Below, piece after piece: positions 48,801 through 59,962 of a DNA stretch of 64,000 nt (the first letter of the stretch is position 1; the number at the start of each line of letters is the position of its first letter). Source of the stretch: Salminus brasiliensis (taxonomy: Eukaryota > Chordata > Actinopteri > Characiformes > Bryconidae); NCBI RefSeq assembly GCF_030463535.1, contig NC_132879.1:47310094-47374093 (forward strand), written 5' to 3'. A program made the position numbers and the translations under genes. The notes under the pieces are model-generated. The model was given only the letters and a program-made list of their open reading frames with translations. It did no database searches and was not told the DNA's origin.

Positions 48801-51800
48801 ATGAGGACTTATGATTAAATGCTCAGAGTGTGGTTTTAAGGATTTGGAGTGTTTAGCAGTTAAGAGCTTAAGAGTCATACAGTCCTTTAGTTTGATATAG
48901 AGCTGTCACATCTTAAAGAACCACATGAATGATTAAAGGGCCTCCTGTCATGGAAAACTGAATTCCTGGCTTTGTTGAAATAAAGAAGTTTGAAGTAACA
49001 TGTAAACACTACAATCACTCCATAGTCTGAAACACTCCATAGTCTATGGAAACTGCAAAATCAGCCTGTTTTTAATTCAGCGTTTCTGTGATGTCATGCA
49101 AACCGACTCTGCTGACACTACAGTCCAAGGATCACAAGTTTGAATCTCGGGTCATGCCGCTTCGCCATCAGCAGCTGTAGCCAGAGAGAGCACAATTAAC
49201 CATGCGTACTCTGTGTGGGTAGATGGAGCACTCTTCCCTCATCACTTCCATTGTGATGCTAGCCGGCACAGGCATCTGTTGGCTGATTTATCAGAGCTGG
49301 GGATGTGTCGCTTTCCTCCGAGCGTGTTGACTGCCTATTGGTGATGATTTGGTCAAAGTTCGAACAGTGACAGTAATTGACTTTACATGTATCGGAGGAA
49401 CCATGTGCTTGTCCTCACTGTCCTATTGTCGGGAGTATTTAAAGTGATGGGTAGAGTCCTAGTTAGTGGACTAGTAGTCCTAGTTAGTCAATTCAGGACA
49501 ACCAATCAGAACAGGGCTAATTTATCTAATATAACAGAAACAGTCGGCCTAAATCTAAGAGATACAATTAGAGGTTGGAAAAAAGTTATGTCAGAATTAA
49601 TTATGAGCTTTTTTGTTCATAACACAAAATTGCATAATCATGTCGGATATAGATCCTTAATTGTTTTGTTTTTTTTTGTACCTGGTTTCAGGGTTCTTTA
49701 CATTCCTCAAAATATGACTAACCCACAGATGGCTATGCTTTAATTGCAGGTACATGTCTCAGTTTAAACATAGCAGACGGGTGAACGTGAAGGACATTTT
49801 GATGTGCGTGAAAGGCCATCGGCTCTACGTCCAGGCAGAGGCCTGTATGAAGCATAGGCTACCTGACATAGAGACTGTTGATGGGGTATGTAGCAGCAAA
49901 AGTGCTAGAAAAAAAGATTCCTTATATATTAATGGAGTATGTATTTATATATTTTGCCATATTTAATCTGTGGTATAGGAGCAAAGTTTGCAGCTATGAT
50001 GATGATGATGATGATTATTTGCTCAAAACAAACGTTTAACAAATATTTCTTGCGCTGTAGGAACCAAATCCATGGTCTGTCATGGCCCTGATGCTGATCC
50101 TGGCAGATGGGGTAAAAGATGTCTTGGACCTGGTGGTTCTCTTGCGTACGTCTGGATGTTTGCTGACCCCATGTGGGGTCTCTGAGTACCTGTGGGCAGT
50201 GGCCACCCTGCTGCTTGCCATGAGAAATGCCAACATAACCATCAGTAACAGGTAAGGTCCTCCATAGCCAAGAAAGAGCAACACCTGAGCAACTGTGGGG
50301 AAAGAGTTGATGCTCAAAGATGCTTAAACCAAGACAGAGTGCACACCTTAGGCAGCTAAGAGGGTGTGACAGAGGGTTGTGTTAGGTCATCATGTAATGG
50401 CCAGTCTGTGACCAAATATATTGTGCATTGTGTGGGATGTTAAAAAAAAAATCAAGTAAATATGAACTGGAATTGTGTAAATATGCATTGATTTACCTAC
50501 CTCAATGACTCACCTTAAGTCCAGCTGTTTCATCTTTTTCTAAGGTGGCACTACAATATTTACTATGTGCTGCACCTGATGGAGAATGCACCACCGCCTC
50601 AGAGTCCTGGGGACGGCAGGTAAGTGGCCTTACAAATTCAGAAAATGTTCCATTTACACCACTGGGCCTGAAGTACCTAACTTGCAATATAGGCTTATGC
50701 GCACCAATTAGCATTATGCCAACCGTGAAAGTGTGAAGTGTTAGCTTTACTTAATTGCGTTCTGTCTCCATATTCAGTGAAAAGCAGATTCAAGTCACTC
50801 ATGAACAGCAGCAAATTCTCAACCATGATATCCAGAGAGACCACGTTGTCAAAATCATGGCCTTTGCCGGTAAGAACAGTGGTGTTCATGCTATTTTTGT
50901 TCGTCAGGCAGACCAGTAATCAAGCTTAAACAGCTAGCACACACACACACAAAATGAGCAGAGGAACCAGTGATTTACTAGTGTTACCATTTTAAAACCT
51001 TGCCACAAAAGGTCCCTGCTTTAAATGTTTACGGTTATGGTTCAAACAAATGTGACCGTATGCACAGGCACAGACATTACTGACATGGTAGCTGTTCAAT
51101 GACAGTATTTTTTTGAGAGCCAGTTCATCCTAGCATAAGTTGTCTATACATAACATTGTAATTTGTCCCAGGCACTGGAAAGACCACCACACTTGTCAAG
51201 TACGCCCAACAAAGGCCAACCCTGCGCTTTCTTTATGTGTCCTTCAACAAATCGGTAGCAACGCAGGCCAACCGCAGCTTCCCTAGCAATGTAGAATGCA
51301 GCACCATTCACTCTATGGCCTTCAAAGCTATTGGTCACAGGTCAGTAGCTAAATATCTCCCTACATAGTATATAGTATACAGTTCACTCACTCTGACAAG
51401 TGATTAAGTTTTTTACCTGCTCTGGTGATCCACTGGTTATCGTAGTGTGTGTTCTTATCCTTAGGTACAGGAGGCTGAACAAGCTGTGTAACAATGTGCA
51501 GCCGTTTACAGTGGCCTGGAAGCTGCCTGAGGGCCGTGGAGGTTACGTCAATGCCAAGGTGGTGACGCAGACCATCAACAACTTCTGTGCCTCCACCGAT
51601 GAGCACATAGGCACCCAGCATGTCCCATGTGTGTACAAAAACACCCACGGGCGTGAGGAACGCCCAGATGAAAGCAAAAAGAAGGTAACGCAAAGACCTT
51701 CACGTTTAGACACAACTTGGGGCAGTAGCTTATGTGTTTATTAAGGTTTTACAACTCCTCCAAACCACTGAAAATGCTGCAATTGTTCTTCACACATACT

Positions 51801-54800
51801 TTTTGTAAATCTAGGAGGCAACTGGGTTGAGGTGGGTGTGTTGATGTGGTGGAAAGTACAGTTCAGCTTTTGTAACCTGATGTTGTGATGTCTGGCTCTC
51901 TCCAGCTGTTTGTAGGTGATGCACAGGACATCTGGAGGAAAATGATCGAACTGGAGCCCACCAAGGAAATGGCATATCACATGACCCATGATGGTTGGCT
52001 TAGTGCAGTTCATTAAATCCTTTTATATTTATTTATTTATTTATTTTGTATAAAAAGGTACAAAAAGGAAAACACAGTTGTATGGGGAAGTTTGAACACC
52101 CCTGCATACGACAGTGCGTAATCTGTTTATTGAAAAATCTGAATTAATATTCACATTCAATTCTCAACCCATAGCTCCGTAGACATGTGATGATTGCTGC
52201 CTTGTGTAATGGGAGTCTGTGTCTGCAGGTTATCTCAAACTGTGGCAGATGCATAAGCCTGTGATGGACGGCTATGATGTCATCTTCATTGATGAGGCTC
52301 AAGATTGCACTCCAGGTAGAGCATCCCCAACTTCACTCTGCTCCTTCTGTTCTTATAGATCGTGTTATCCCTATGTCTGTGAGTGTAATTTGCTGAGTGT
52401 GTGTGTATGTGTATGTGTGTGTGTGTGTGTGTGTGTGTTTGTCACTTTTCAGTCATCATGGACATCATGCTTTCCCAAAACTGTGGAAAGATCCTGGTTG
52501 GGGATCCCCATCAGCAGATATACACTTTCAGAGGAGCTGTCAATGCATTAGTTGCTGTTCCACACACACACATCTACTATCTAACCCAGGTAAACGAGCA
52601 CAGTGCATTAGTAGTTAGGCCCAAAATTAAATAAAAATAAATATTAAATGTTTTTGGCTAATGTAGAGTTTCAGGTTTGGCTCTGAGATTGCTTACATTG
52701 GCGCCACAGTACTAGAGGTTTGCAAAAAAGTGAAGAAGATCTTGGTTGGTGGACGCCAGGATGGTAAGTATCATGTTAACAGGTTTTGAAGTGTGTATAT
52801 TGGTGGATACGAATGGCTAATTGTTTGTATATAAATTTATGGTTGTGTGTGTTCATGTGTGCTTCTTTAGGGAGTGTGAGAGGAGAGGACGGAGAGACAT
52901 TGGAGTCTATTAAACAGGCTGCAAAGCAGGTCCCAGGGAAGGTGGCCATTTTGTGCCGGTGTAATGTGACCGTCTTTTGTGAAGCAGTGCGTCTAACTGA
53001 TGCCAACTCCAGCTGCAAGATCCACATTGTCGGAGTGAGTTTGTTGAACACTAGCTGTAAAAACTGTCTTGTCGGATGTGTATGCGATTGGATCAACAAT
53101 ACCAAAATCATGATGTGAACTGTTCTATAGATTCATTCACTGTATTTCAGGGAGTTGACAGTTTTGGGCTGAAGAAAATCCTGGATATCTGGGTTCTGAT
53201 GCAGACAGAAGATAAACGCAGGAGGGGTTAGTTATTATTAATTCTTTTCTCTTTTTTCCCCCCAGGTTAATAGTTTGTGAGACAAAGGATTGTGAATCAC
53301 CATACATTAATGCATGTTGTGCCAAACATGAGTCTTATACCATAATTACCATGTTCCATTTCTATGTGGCAGTTTTAAAATGTTTCAATTTGGACTTCAT
53401 TCGCAGAAAACCTGAGGATTATGGATGCGTTCATACGGTCATTCTGCAAAGATAAGCTGGGGGGTTATGTAGGCCTGAAGAGGTACGCCTCACACACGGA
53501 AGACCGTGAGCTGGAGGCCAAGCTCTCTGTGGTGGAGAAATACAACGCACGCATTCCTGAGCTGGTGGAGCGCATCTACAACTGTGCCCAAAAAAGCCCA
53601 CACTATGCAGGTCAGCTCCTGAGAACGAAATCCATATTTCAACGACTAAGTAAAAAGGGCCAAGTAAATGGAGTGAGCATCTGATATCTGCTCCATTCCG
53701 TGGCTTTAGTCTCAGCTCCACTTTTGCAAAGGCCTTGCATACTAAATGGCATAGCAACAAGGCCTGGTTCATGTAGCACTCCAGCTTCCTTTAACAAGGA
53801 GAGAGGCGGGCTAAGACGCTGCGACTATGTCCCAAGGATTGCAGGTTCTAATCCTGGGTCATGCTTCCTGACATTAGCTCGAGAGAGTTGGCCTTATTCT
53901 CTCTGTGTGGGTTCTCTCTCTCTCCCTCTCCCTTTCCCTCTGTTACCCACCCACCCTCCCTCTCCTCCCACATCACTTCAGTGTTATGCTGTCCAGCACG
54001 GGCGTCTGCTAGCCGATGCATTACAGCTGGGTACTCGGCCCATGAGCACGTTGGTTGCCTGGTGGCGCCCGGGGGCATGTCGGGAACATTACAAGTAGTG
54101 TGCTCGTCAGGGGTGCTGCCAGGGGTTATGGGTCCCATGCAAGGATATTACACTGGGCCCCACAACTCAAACAATTCTGGCAAAATACTGAATTAACATT
54201 TTTAAGGCCCCTGTTAGTATCAGGCCCTTTAAATCGGTTTGTTTTGCTCTTCAGTATCAACACCACCATATTCTCTTAAAATGGTTCATCTAGTGAGGCT
54301 TGAAATTGGTACATTTACATTTTAGCTCTGTTTTGCTAATGGGGGACTTCCACAACAGACGACACAACAGTGAGGTTCATGGTTTGTCACTTCTATGTAC
54401 CTTAAAAAAAAAAATGGGTGGATGGGTATTGTTTCTAAATGCACTCACATGTTACAACAGGTTACTACCTCAACCCAGTTTGTAAAACTGAGAAACACAA
54501 ACACAACTCACTATCTTCTCTCCCTCTGTGACTGGCCTTCTAGATTATATCCTGGGCACGGTGCATAAGGCCAAGGGCATGGAATTTGACACGGTGGTCG
54601 TGGCGGACGACTTCATAAAAGTGCCCTGTTCCCGGCACAACCTGCAGAGAATGAATATAAGCCCTGGTTAGTAGTGTTTTTGTTTGTGCTTTAGGTATAT
54701 GGTTTGCATTATAGAGCACTGCTGGTTGTTTTAAGGCTGAATTAGGCTTCTGTGTCTGTGACTCTATGTGCAGATGTTTGTAGAGGAATTTGCCAACATA

Positions 54801-55936
54801 CTTGCACGTACTGTGAGCCTCTGCACAAGGGGGCAGTATGCAAACCCGGTTGAATATTGTTTGGGTCCAGCATGTCGCTGCTGACTGTCATTTAGGGGCG
54901 TTTCTATTGGTCAGTTCATTTTAAAGTAGTAATGCCAAGTATAATGAGCAACTGCCAGATCCAATTTATGTGAAAATATGAAAAATATCCTCTATGATCT
55001 ACATTTACCCATGAATCCCTTTTTTGTGGTCTGACACAAAAATATACATTTTGTACAAGTCAGCCTTTTTAAAGTCCCCTTTGTTAGTCATCATTTTTGT
55101 TTTTTGATATTGATGCACATCGGATAAATCCAGATGCACTGGCACTATAAATCTGGACTTTCCGTAACTGTCAAAGACAGATGTAGGCATTGGCTGACTG
55201 TAGCATATTTGTACCTTAGCAGTGCTTCTGTGTCCAAACATTTGTTCCAATTCATAGCCTATAGTTTGTTTTATTTCTGCTATTAAATGTGAAGGAACGT
55301 GCATTCTGACTTGGCCTGTCTTTAGGTATTAGGAGTGCTGATGGCGATGAATGGAACCTGCTGTACGTGGCCGTGACTCGAGCCAAGAGAGTGCTGTACA
55401 TCACCAAGAGTATTTGCAATATTCTCACGCTTGCAGGAGTGAGTACCCTTTTTCCTTCCGAGTCAGTCTGACTCGATCAAGCCATTCTGGAAGTCCTCTG
55501 AGCCTCTCTCTCTCTCTCTCTCTCTCGTTGTAGGAATACTGCTTGAGGTCTGAGTTGAGCAGCACTATTTTGAATAAGAACGAGTTTGTCCGATGCAGTA
55601 CCAGAGAGTGCCTCAACCACATAACCAAGGAGTTGCCCCTCAGCATATGCAAGATCCCTGTGAGACATGTAAGTTTCTGCTATGCTGTTTAAAAGGGCTC
55701 AGGTGTGGCCACGTGTGTGTTTATGCTGCTTTCCTGCAGACGAGTTAACACAATTACATGTGTTTCAGATGGACAGCATGGAGGAGGGAGGTGTTCTCTG
55801 TGCCACTTGTGTGGAGCAGCGTGTAGGTCCTGTGGCATTTCTGCTTTCCCAGCCTGAGAAGGTCAGGAATATGTATTATGCCGAGGAACGGCTTGAACTG
55901 CCCATCAACATCTCAATGCTACTGGCTCTGCTCTAA
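45787..55936 (+). CDS. fbh1: F-box DNA helicase 1 (complete gene, 21 coding exons)
   Basis: Exons: 45787-45805, 46338-46502, 47844-48412, 48561-48691, 49750-49885, 50061-50251, 50545-50619, 50778-50869, 51172-51340, 51465-51684, 51906-51993, 52229-52315, 52453-52589, 52667-52763, 52871-53034, 53151-53226, 53407-53610, 54544-54666, 55326-55438, 55534-55668, 55769-55936. All introns are GT-AG and all joins keep frame. The total is 3159 bases, 1052 residues, close to the roughly 1040 of human FBH1. Domains in order: PIP box Q-R-E-I-T-R-F-F (69-76), acidic linker, F-box (about 212-250), Walker A A-G-T-G-K-T (459-464), Walker B D-E-A-Q-D (640-644), G-D-P-H-Q-Q-I-Y (664-671), S-F-R-F-G (694-698), H-K-A-K-G (881-885), V-T-R-A-K (931-935; Arg933) and C-terminal cysteines (973, 978, 1008, 1011). 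Family role: a nuclear SCF-type ubiquitin ligase subunit and 3'-5' UvrD-like helicase that removes RAD51 and remodels stalled forks. All key residues are intact, so the gene looks functional. Confidence 0.95.
46338..46502 (+). CDS. fbh1: fbh1 coding exon 2
   Basis: Encodes a basic N-terminal segment with H-L-S-A-S-E-C-H, then S-I-T-Q-P-F and D-P-N-R-G-L, aligning with H-L-T-A-I-D-C-Q-H, V-T-Q-P-F and D-P-N-H-G-L of human FBH1. It ends in a run of five arginine codons from an AGA repeat. Confidence 0.85.
47844..48412 (+). CDS. fbh1: fbh1 coding exon 3 (PIP box, acidic linker, F-box)
   Basis: The largest exon. It starts with the PCNA-binding-type box at residues 69-76 and continues through a glutamate-rich linker with three psi-K-x-E motifs (94-97, 139-142, 176-179). 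It ends in the F-box, I-Q-D-L-P-E-E-I-L through V-C-Q-R-W-R-D-L-V. The acceptor is 'gttttgcag|cg' and the donor 'ccta|ag|gtgtgg' at 48413. Confidence 0.95.
49100..49430 (+). repeat. SINE copy in fbh1 intron 4
   Basis: A box-B-like 'aagtttgaatctcggg' near 49136 heads the element. The body blocks are the inverse complement of the copy at 42572-42965. It lies in the sense orientation of fbh1. Confidence 0.65.
51172..51340 (+). CDS. fbh1: fbh1 coding exon 9 (helicase motif I)
   Basis: Completes the Walker A loop A-F-A-G-T-G-K-T-T-T, split across the intron after the first base of Gly460, and carries motif Ia-like L-Y-V-S-F-N-K-S and the C-S-T-I-H-S-M-A-F stretch typical of UvrD-type helicases. 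Confidence 0.95.
52229..52589 (+). CDS. fbh1: fbh1 coding exons 12-13 (helicase motifs II and III)
   Basis: Exon 52229-52315 carries [11 protein letters not shown]. Exon 52453-52589 carries [14 protein letters not shown]. The intron between them holds a (TG)n microsatellite at 52397-52439 that ends just before the acceptor tract. Confidence 0.95.
52397..52440. repeat. (TG)n microsatellite in fbh1 intron 12
   Basis: About twenty TG units with a few TA interruptions, ending about 10 bases before the AG of the exon 13 acceptor. Confidence 0.95.
53795..54105 (+). repeat. SINE copy in fbh1 intron 17
   Basis: Head 'gggctaagacgctgcgac' and box-B-like 'gcaggttctaatcctggg' (near 53839), then the same body as the 49.1 kb copy but with a long CT-rich interruption (53910-53970). 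Confidence 0.7.
54544..54666 (+). CDS. fbh1: fbh1 coding exon 18 (helicase motif V)
   Basis: Encodes [17 protein letters not shown], the UvrD-type motif V, followed by D-D-F-I-K-V-P-C. It splices to 55326 in frame. Confidence 0.95.
54870..54935 (-). mobile_element. MITE-like element, same family, fragment E
   Basis: Contains 'atgtcgctgctgactgtc' and the inverted core 'gcgtttctattggtcag'. The right terminal repeat was not found, so this is a fragment inside an fbh1 intron. Confidence 0.45.
55326..55936 (+). CDS. fbh1: fbh1 coding exons 19-21 (motif VI and C-terminus)
   Basis: Exon 55326-55438 carries [12 protein letters not shown]. Exon 55534-55668 carries C-x4-C, and exon 55769-55936 carries [11 protein letters not shown], together a probable zinc-binding module also present in human FBH1 (C-H-S-C-A-E-Q-R-I-G-P). 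Stop TAA at 55934-55936. Confidence 0.95.
55503..55526. repeat. fbh1: (CT)n microsatellite acting as splice polypyrimidine tract
   Basis: About twelve CT units immediately followed by 'cgttgtag' and the fbh1 exon starting at 55534. No other pyrimidine tract is present at this acceptor. Confidence 0.8.
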
Positions 55937-55943
55937 AAGCACT

Positions 55944-55949
55944 AATAAA
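55944..55949 (+). terminator. fbh1: Poly(A) signal of fbh1
   Basis: A canonical AATAAA lies seven bases after the stop codon, with a 'ttgtttttaa' and 'gttttgtgtgt' GT-rich stretch downstream at 55966-55992. This would give a very short 3' UTR. Confidence 0.65.
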
Positions 55950-55994
55950 CACATTCTTAGCTATGTTGTTTTTAAATACAGTGTTTTGTGTGTA

Positions 55995-57160
55995 CTTATA
56001 TGTACATGTAATTGTACATTTGATTTGGACCTTAATTGGGTTATAATCTTGAACATTGTACTGGAGCAGGGGTCACTGAGCTTATCCATAAAGAGCTGGT
56101 GTGGCTGCAGGTTTTCTTTCCAGTCAAGCAGGAGCACACCCTTAACCAATTGCTTAAAGACTGAGATTTTATGATTAAAAAAGCAGAATCAGGTGGGTTT
56201 TTTTTTTAATGAAACCCTGCAGCCACTCCAGCCCTTTGTGGATAATATTGGTTTCCCCTGGACTCAAGGTGCTAATTTTTTCAGAGGCAGATAGGTTTAT
56301 CCACCATATCTGTTTGTTTACGGTATTTATCCATCATATAATTTCTCTTATAAGCAAGAGAAATATAAGCTTATAAACCCTTACCCCTTACAGGGGGAAG
56401 TAATGTCACTGTTTTAGTTGGTAAGCCTCATGGCAGCAAGCAGCTACATCAGAGGGCACCTCCTTACAGCAGAGTCTGCAGTGTTACTTTGGTATACCTA
56501 CATTTCTCAATATGATTTTGAGAAATTAGACTTGTTTGTAATGTGTGAGTTCAGCCTGCTACCTTAAAGGAAAGGGTTATTTGGAACCAGATCATGGTCT
56601 TGTGTAATTCTGTAAATTTTTTTTAACCTGTAAACAATTCCTTAAAGTATGTTTATACTAAATATAGGATGTTGTTGATGTCTGTGATCCTGTAAAAATA
56701 CATATCTATAAAAACATTTTGCTGTGCCACTGTAGATGAAAATTAATAGCATTATTACGCAGCCAGGTTTCTGTAACTACCACATTAATGGCAGTTCGTG
56801 CAGTAGGTTGTTACTGTTATCATTGTGTTATGCCATTCTCCAATACAGGCAGCCTTATCTCCATCAGTATGAAGTTACACGCAAATGCTCAGGGAACATT
56901 ATAGTCCAGTGGGCCTTTCAGCTCTATATTGCCTGTCAGTATAAATGCAGGCCTAACTTTTGCACGAAATACTTTGCACAGTGTAGATACGGCTTTGTGC
57001 GTGTCTGGTTTTTGTTTTTATTTTTTATTTATGTGGTTTTGAAAATATGTGAATACATGGATGAGGATGAGCTTCTAAATATACAAAATGAGTAAAGATT
57101 TTTTACTCAAAGAGAAGTGTGTGTTTGTCTTGTGAATTACAAAAAAAAAGGATAAATTTG
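55995..57160. other. Intergenic downstream of fbh1; nothing recognised
   Basis: No gene was seen. The 119-codon frame at 56736-57095 has low-complexity hydrophobic content and no family resemblance. Confidence 0.5.
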
Positions 57161-57164
57161 TAGT

Positions 57165-57420
57165 CATTTTTCCCTTTTTCTCCCAATTTGGTTCTGCCAG
57201 TTAACTCACTGGTACAGAACTCCCTGTAACACTAGTAACTTAACCGACACTAGAACTTAAAACGTGTCTTCTGAAACATGCTGGGTCCCCAGCACCACTG
57301 CACCAGCTAACAGAGGTCTGTGCTGCTTAATACATCACTTAAGAGTGATGAGACAAGAAAGCACCATCTACCTACCCGGAGAAAACACGGGCAGTTGTGC
57401 TCTGGTAACACCCCAGAAAA
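57165..57420 (-). repeat. tRNA-derived SINE copy
   Basis: Begins 'ccctttttctcccaattt' and contains 'caccagctaacagaggtc' and 'aagagtgatgagacaag', in the same order as 42572-42965. Truncated before the tRNA-like head. Confidence 0.7.
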
Positions 57421-57469
57421 AGTTATTTGATAGAAAATTAAAATAAACCAGTCCTGGACAAAAATTTGT

Positions 57470-58370
57470 TTAAACAGATAACCCCAAAGATTCAATTGAG
57501 TATGAAAAATAAAAGTAAGGGTTCCTGATCTGAAGCACAGCACATCATCTGTCAAACATGGTGGAGACAGTGTTCTGGCATGAGGATGGATGGCTGTCGA
57601 TGGTACTGGTTCACTGGTGTTAATTAATGATGTGACTGCTGACAGAAGTGTATAGAGCAGTACTTTTTATAGAGCCCAGATTCAGTCAACTGCTGCAAAA
57701 CTGTTAGGGTGGTACTTAACAGTAGGCTACAGATGGAGAATATCTCAAGTGCTAATTAAGGCAAAGAAATGATGTACATAAATGGCAAAGTCAGTCACCT
57801 GACCTGAACCCAACTGAGGTGACTCTTATCGATCATTTATAAATAGTTCTGATCAGAGGAGGAGAGTCTGTGAGTCTTGGTTCCTCCTAATATTTCTTCC
57901 TCCAGCTCCAAGGGAGTTTTTCCTTGCCACCGTCGCCTTTGGTTTGCTCACCGGGGGTCTTAGGTTTTCAAGTCTTCTTATGTTGCTGATTAAAAAAAAA
58001 AAACGCTATACAAATACATTTGATTTGACTTACCTTTCACGTACTGTAGACAAAAGTGATAGCTGAAAACTGAAAGGCCCACAAACAAACAACTGTGAGA
58101 AGCTGCAGTAAAGGCCTGGCAAAACCTCTCAGGGAAGGAGGTCCCAGACTTCAGGCAGCCATCGACTTCAAAGGGTTTACATACAAGTATTAGAAATAAC
58201 CAGTTTCACTATTTACTGTAGAACCTGTGAAAACGGAGGGATTGTAGAAATGACTGAAATGCAAAATATTTGTTAAACCTCTAAAAATTCAACACTTTAA
58301 TCACATCTTGAATCCACTGTGTTCAAAAACAATCACTGTCCAAATACTTATGGACCCAGCTGTACTGACC
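57470..58370 (+). mobile_element. Tc1-like transposon fragment, third family, interrupted
   Basis: Transposase landmarks: 'ctgtcaaacatggtggag', 'ggtactggttcactggtg', 'gtcacctgacctgaaccc' (S-P-D-L-N-P), and after an interruption 'ggcccacaaacaaacaac' and 'gtcccagacttcaggcag'. The right end 'gtccaaatacttatggac' resembles the terminal repeat of this family. The interruption at about 57825-58045 is a LINE 3' end. Inactive. Confidence 0.75.
57825..58045 (+). mobile_element. LINE 3' end inserted in the Tc1 remnant
   Basis: Ends with 'cgctatacaaatacattt' followed by 'gatttgac', the characteristic 3' tail of a common fish non-LTR retrotransposon. The preceding 'ccaagggagtttttccttgc' block also belongs to it. 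Confidence 0.65.
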
Positions 58371-58749
58371 ATGAGTCTGGGTAAACGAGAGACCACCCAG
58401 GATAAGATATCTTCTCTTGTTGTCTCTTCCTGGTCAAATCTGATGTAAACACATCTATCCAACCTGGTGGGAACTTTCCTCTGGAGGACTGCAGTACCCT
58501 GAAACGGATCTGTCCCCTATCTGTGTTTACACGCTGAGTAAATGGATTTGGGGACGGTGGGCTTTCTCCTGTGTGCAGTTAAAACAAAACGTGTCATAAA
58601 AATGAAGATTAGTAGAGTGGGCTACTCGCCCCAGTTGAGCAGGATGGACGGAGCACATATGGCCAGGGAGAATGAGCAAGAGAGCGGGGCTGGGAGAAGG
58701 TGGGGTGGGGTTGGGGGGCACCCGCAGCTGGACTCTGAGAGCTTTACTG

Positions 58750-58906
58750 AGAGCTATTAACGAAGCTGAGTAGCTGCTGCTGCCGCTGCTGCTCGCCTAA
58801 ATGCCTTTATATGAACTACAATTACATCCGAGAGTCCTGAAACTGCTCTCCTGCCGAGTCTGCTAACTGGACTAAAGCGGATTGACTGAGTGGAAATATG
58901 CTGGAG
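58750..58906 (+). other. Possible 5' exon of an unidentified gene
   Basis: A GC-richer stretch with a CTG/CCG repeat (58770-58796) and a TATA-like 'tttatat' (58806-58812) runs to a good donor (ctggag|gtaaga) at 58907. It could join the small exon at 62607-62642. The only ATG close to its end (58898) would read a short upstream frame across the junction (M-L-E-M-Y-E-T-E-P-W-P-Y then stop). Exon limits and existence are inferred. Confidence 0.35.
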
Positions 58907-59426
58907 GTAAGACCACCCTTTTCTCTCAGGCTCGGGTACTTTACTTTACCCACTGACTCACCGTGAGGCGATAGCTGCCTTGTTCGACCCGGTTTCCTGT
59001 GCTTTCGTAGAAAGTCGAACAAGGGCATGGAGGCTTCATCAGGTCTGCTTACTTTGGGGAGGTTTACATAAAGGGGACGTTTATCCCAACACACTGGAAA
59101 ACCTCCAAAGGAACAGCAAGACGACATCAGCCCACTGTCATCCTGTGTGAAACAGAGGTACACTGAACTCTGGTTGCATTAAAGACCCCATAGCCTGCGT
59201 TTTCTTTTTTTCCTGAGGCCAATATATGATCTCAGGGCCATTCCCGACCTCTCTTTGTGTTAAAAAAACGAAGCAGACTGTTTTTACTCTTAGTGTGTCC
59301 TTAAAACTAGTATATGCATATGAGCTCTGTTCTGATTGGCTGGCGGGCTGAAACACTCTTTGTAACGTCAGAGGGAATAGGCGGAGCTAAACTGCTGTTT
59401 TCCGAATGATGGAGAACAGTATAAGG

Positions 59427-59532
59427 AAATCACTGCTGTCCAATGAAAACCTTGGATCCCCATGTTTGCCCGTTTTGGACCAATAGAAATGCGACATGAG
59501 ATACATGTTTTTCATTGGACAGCGACGAAATA
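59427..59532 (+). mobile_element. MITE-like element, same family, compact copy D
   Basis: Only 106 bases. The arm 'ctgtccaatgaaaa' at about 59436-59449 is the exact inverse of 'ttttcattggacag' at 59509-59522. The core 'ggaccaatagaaatgcg' lies near 59477-59493. Confidence 0.75.
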
Positions 59533-59962
59533 TGGACTGTATGGACTGGGAGTGGCTAGGAGTGCATTTTTATGATATTGTTTACATATCATTATAAAGC
59601 ACAAATAAATAAATTCATTTTTTAATTCATTAAATTGTGCAACTCAAAGGGAAATGACTGTTGAATTATATGGTGGTCAGCTTACATTTATTTTAATGTA
59701 GAAATTAAAATTAATCACTGTGTAGCAAAGCTTACAAATTACATTTGTAACACTTTAAAATATTACTTTCTTTGACATGTAGTTTAGACCTTAATGTAAT
59801 GTAAAAAAAAAAATACATACATTTTAAAAATCATAAATTGTGTTTAGGTTTTCTTTAGATAATGGTGATGTATGAATTATTGAAAGCTATAGTAAATAAT
59901 TTTTAAGGGAAAATGTAAAGTTGGACGTTGGAAAAAGGGCAAAAGCCCCCGTCAACACACTG

